Below, piece after piece: positions 60,595 through 64,000 of a stretch of DNA of 64,000 nucleotides. Origin of the DNA: Thysanoteuthis rhombus. Its lineage: Eukaryota > Mollusca > Cephalopoda > Oegopsida > Thysanoteuthidae. The stretch's first letter is position 1; each line of letters starts with the position of its first letter. Location of the stretch: contig OY735207.1 in the NCBI GenBank assembly GCA_963457665.1, forward strand, positions 51,167,015-51,231,014. The letters are read 5' to 3'. The position numbers were made by a program, and so were the translations under genes. Under the pieces are notes generated by a model that saw nothing but the letters and a program-made list of their open reading frames with translations, was not told the DNA's origin and made no database searches.

Positions 60595-62407
60595 ACAAAG
60601 TCATTTTTTTCTGTTGTTGTTGGAAAGGGAAGTAATCCTTAATTCATTTTAAGGTTACCTGGAGTTATCTCCATTTGACACACGGATTCCACGAATAAAC
60701 CCAGTCTTCCTAGCATCTGTTTCCCGTGGCTTTGTGCCGTACTAAATTAGGCTAATCTTAGTTCATATCTATTGTGCTTATCAAGGAGATATGAGAGAAA
60801 ATACCATGGGACATGAACAGATGTGAAAAGGAGTAAAAACGTAAACAGGTTTGATATTTCGTGATGTTTAAATCATTTTGACCATGTATTCGAACGTGAC
60901 GGATTTAGGCCGAGTAATATAACGTTAATTTGTCACCCCCCCCAGTCTTCCAGTAGTTTGGGGACAAATGAAAAGATGTAGATAATAATGATGATGAAAA
61001 ACAAGAAATTTTAATGCTTAATTCCCCCTTAAACATTGGTGCAGCTCAACCAAATCTGCATACTTAGTGAACCTAGGGGAAGAACTTGGACTGTTTGGTT
61101 AAAACAATTTAAAAAAAGAGTTTTAGACGAGGTTCTTTTTGCGCATAACTAAAATGAATAAGTGAATCCTTATTTTCCGATCTTTAGCTCAGTTTTGCCG
61201 TGGCTCAACCAAATTTAGTATGAATATGAGAAGAAGAACTTGATCTTAAGAAAGAAAAAAAAAGCTTCAGAACGACATTAAAAGTTCTGTATATTAAAAA
61301 TTCTATAAAATCCAGCACAAAACGAAAACTCTCACCTCAAAATGGTTTCTGGAGAGAGATTTTTAACTACATAATTTGAAAACAAAGTAAATGATTGAGT
61401 AATTTGATACGGCACCTCACTGTTGGGTAGTGGTTATGAAGCTCGACTTATAGAACATCACTACTGAAGTGACTATGATTTTCACTGGATGCCTCACTCT
61501 GGGGGTCTTGTGTCATACTGAGCCAAGCTTAATATATATCGCTTGATTGTCAGTATTATATAGTGATTTACTTCAACTGGTTCACTCATCTTGGTTCTTA
61601 TTGTCATAGTGTTTTGGTCGTTTTGCCCTTCGGCCTTCTTCAGGTGCATGACATAGTTGGTAAACTTCAAAGAATTTCGAACAGAACCCCTTATTTAATC
61701 CGCAGGAGTAGACTGTTTTCATTCTGTTGTACATGCTAGAGAATATCTTATATCAGTTAATTGTGTTTGTGAAGACCGGAGGGTACAACGGCTGAAACGT
61801 AGTGACAACGACACTCAAGACGAGGATACTCGTCCGAGTGATTAAGTATATGATATTGATTTTTGGTCATCTCAGAAATTAAGCAAAGAGAAAGAAAAAG
61901 CAATTCAGTATACTTAAGAATAAAACTGATATAAGTTTGTTTGGTGATCAGTTGACTTTAATGTATTGGACACCGGGGCCTCTAAGAGTGGGGTGCATCT
62001 CATCGGTAGTCGGGTGGGGGAAGTGTCCGAGGGGGCCAAGAGTTAAACTCCTAAGTCGATACAATGTGTTCATCAAAAAAGGGTTGTCTACATCGTTTAC
62101 CGTCGATTGAATGTAGTATGGAGTGCTGAAAGGGTTATGGCAGAAAAAGACATGATGGTTGAAGAACGCAGTTGTTTGTGCAATGTGTGTGACGGAAGAG
62201 GGATGTTTTGCATTGCCTTATAAAATTCCTCTTGGCACCCTTGTCGGGCAGTTCGATCTATATTTCAATTTGCAGAGGCCAAAAGTCAATTAAAAGAAAA
62301 TCTCAATCCTCGAATCAATATTTTTGATCTGTTGTGCTTATGCCAAAGTAGTCAACAGAGATTCGCCGTCGTAATATCGATTGAGGAGAAAAAGCATTTA
62401 TGATTAA

Positions 62408-62661
62408 GAAAGCACCGAACTTCGTCAGATCACCCAAGTTAAGCAATGTCGAATCTGGTCAGCACTAAAATAGGCCATCGTTCAAGAACGCTAAGGTACT
62501 CTAAGTAGCTTGTGACCATACTAAGTTAGACTAAGCAAAGTTTAGCAAAGTCCTAAAGGCATCGGTTCTTGTCTGACCGCCGAAGTCAAGCAACGTCGGA
62601 ATTGGTCATGGCTAACATAGGCGATCGCTTAGGAAGACCAGGTACTGTAAGCAGCGCGTGG
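62408..62661 (+). pseudogene. Two 5S rRNA-derived sequences, unit 3
   Basis: Nearly identical to the unit 2 pair. Confidence 0.75.
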
Positions 62662-62745
62662 CCTTATGTCAGACCATGTAGAGCTTAGTAGATAAAGAGA
62701 AGGCCCCAACCGTAAAGACATAAATTAGCAAGAAGAAGCCACCTG

Positions 62746-62780
<35 letters not shown>

Positions 62781-63355
62781 TAGCAAGGAGGTCCAAATCA
62801 GATCTAGCCGAAACCATTACCGCCTTAATCCGTCCCGGGGACCATAGGCCTGTGCCTCAAGTACCTCATTGGTAATCTGGCTCTGTGCCAAAGAGCAAAA
62901 TACACGGTGCAATTAACAATCAACTTTAGGAGCATAGAAATTTTCTATTCAGATACGTTTTTCAAATAGAAATATTTCACCGAATTAAATGTTGGACAAA
63001 TTACATTATGATAATAAATATCTTTTGATACCTTTTATGGATTTACCAGTAAAAAGTCGTCAAAAATTCACTTTTTATGAGAAAAATGCTGAACTTCTTT
63101 GTGGAAGTCCCCATTACTTCACATTGCGAGTAGGAGATGTATAGATCAACAAAATTGTTACCTTTAAGTTGAGGAGTTCATTGTTACGGACAGAAGAAAA
63201 AAATACGACCCCCCAAACAAAACAATGTTCATTATATAAGTATATATTTTAAAGATGTGTTTACTTTAGCGCAAAACCAAACCTAGAGATTAAACCATGG
63301 GCGGATCCAGGATTGTGAGCAGGTAGGGGTCCAAGCAGGAAAATACATTTTACCA

Positions 63356-64000
63356 ACTAAAAAAAGTTGGTAAAGTCATTACCAGAGAACTAGCAATCCT
63401 ATTCAACATATGCCTAAGCAGAGTGAAGTCCCAGCAGATTGGGACACTGCAATCATAATGCTATTACATAAGAAAGGGAACCCGAAAAATCTAAAAAACT
63501 ACAAGCCAATAAGCATACTCAACTGTATCTACAAACTTTTTACTAAAGTGATCACCAACCAATCAAAAACCAGCCACGAGAACAGGCTGGATTCAGGAAA
63601 AGCTAATCAATCATTGACCATCTTCATTCAGTAAATCAACTAAAAGTGAAAGCAGCAGAATATAGAATGCCACTTGCTGTAGCAGTTGTCGACTCCAAGA
63701 AGGCTCTAGACTCAGTGGAAACCTCAAGGTCATTGATGCTATCAAACAACAAGACATACACCCAGTATATGTCAGAGTTTTGCAACATATATACCGATAG
63801 AGCAGTTCGTTCATTAGGCTACGTAAAGATTCTGAACCTATTCAGCTCGAAAAGGGAGTAATATAAGGCGATACCAGTTCACCTGAATCCTCCACAACAT
63901 ACCTCAAGATGATCCTCTGCAACCTAGATGGGAAAATAAAGGAATCAAAATAGACGGCGAATATCTAACTAACCTTAGATTTGCTGACGACATCGTCCTT
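63356..64000 (+). mobile_element. Degraded RTE LINE, unit 3 (cut by window end)
   Basis: Matches the first 645 bp of the unit 2 LINE, including the RT finger region and the FADD region at the window edge. Confidence 0.85.

Larger units (their letters stand above)
52669..60598 (+). repeat. Tandem segmental repeat, unit 2 (~7.93 kb)
   Basis: Same order as unit 1. Differs by scattered substitutions, an 8-nt deletion near 56720, a longer (TA)n (54821-54857) and a shorter (CAT)n (60467-60522). Confidence 0.95.
60599..64000 (+). repeat. Tandem segmental repeat, unit 3 (cut by window end)
   Basis: 3.4 kb visible, almost identical to unit 2. Differences seen are one base near 62550 and the (TA)n length (62752-62779). 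The array may continue beyond the window. Confidence 0.95.

Overview
This window is AT-rich, repeat-dense animal DNA. It has long introns with GT-AG junctions, abundant (TA)n, (CA)n, (TC)n and (CAT)n microsatellites, and several non-LTR retrotransposon families. A lophotrochozoan, probably a mollusc, is my best guess. That rests on the repeat style, including repeated 'TTATCTCCCTT'-like motifs, and is an inference only. There is no prokaryotic gene organisation, CRISPR array or operon.

The one host gene I can support is a secreted trypsin-like serine protease (peptidase family S1) on the minus strand. Seven coding exons lie between 41229 (ATG) and 26177 (stop), with an AATAAA signal at 26090-26095. 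The exons join in frame at consensus splice sites to give 300 residues: signal peptide, short Cys-containing propeptide, and a full catalytic domain with His96, Asp147 and Ser244 plus a trypsin-type Asp238 in the pocket. Two features are odd: the residue before the IIGG activation site is Phe, not Arg or Lys, and the catalytic Ser sits on a 55-nt exon. Its introns hold LINE fragments, microsatellites, a dispersed repeat and a minisatellite.

Region by region. 0-11 kb: no gene; a SINE-like repeat carrying a hAT-type MITE, a 5S rRNA-derived remnant, an RTE LINE stub, a degenerate poly-A-linked repeat, a decayed hAT-like element with microsatellites, a block of short degenerate repeats, a ~900-bp polypyrimidine tract, and copies of an unnamed dispersed repeat (called family B here). 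11.4-16.4 kb: a long inverted repeat whose arms contain a ~190-bp tandem repeat; a 5'-truncated RTE LINE sits inside the right arm. 16.4-26 kb: mostly non-coding, with a 21-bp minisatellite, a LINE tail fragment, a Ty3/Gypsy-like fossil fragment, family B copies and a perfect 21-bp-stem hairpin. 26-41.3 kb: the protease gene. 41.5-41.84 kb: a fold-back element with tRNA-like A and B boxes. 42-44.7 kb: nothing recognised except a short ~86-bp repeat.

44.69 kb to the window end: head-to-tail copies of a unit of about 7.95 kb (two complete, one cut by the window edge). Each carries degraded RTE LINEs, a CR1-like LINE insert and two tandem 5S rRNA-derived sequences. The joints fall inside a LINE 3' stub. 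Copies 2 and 3 are nearly identical; copy 1 differs from copy 2 by roughly 1 percent by eye, except over its last ~1.25 kb, where they look identical. This recent tandem segmental duplication is the most striking structure in the window.
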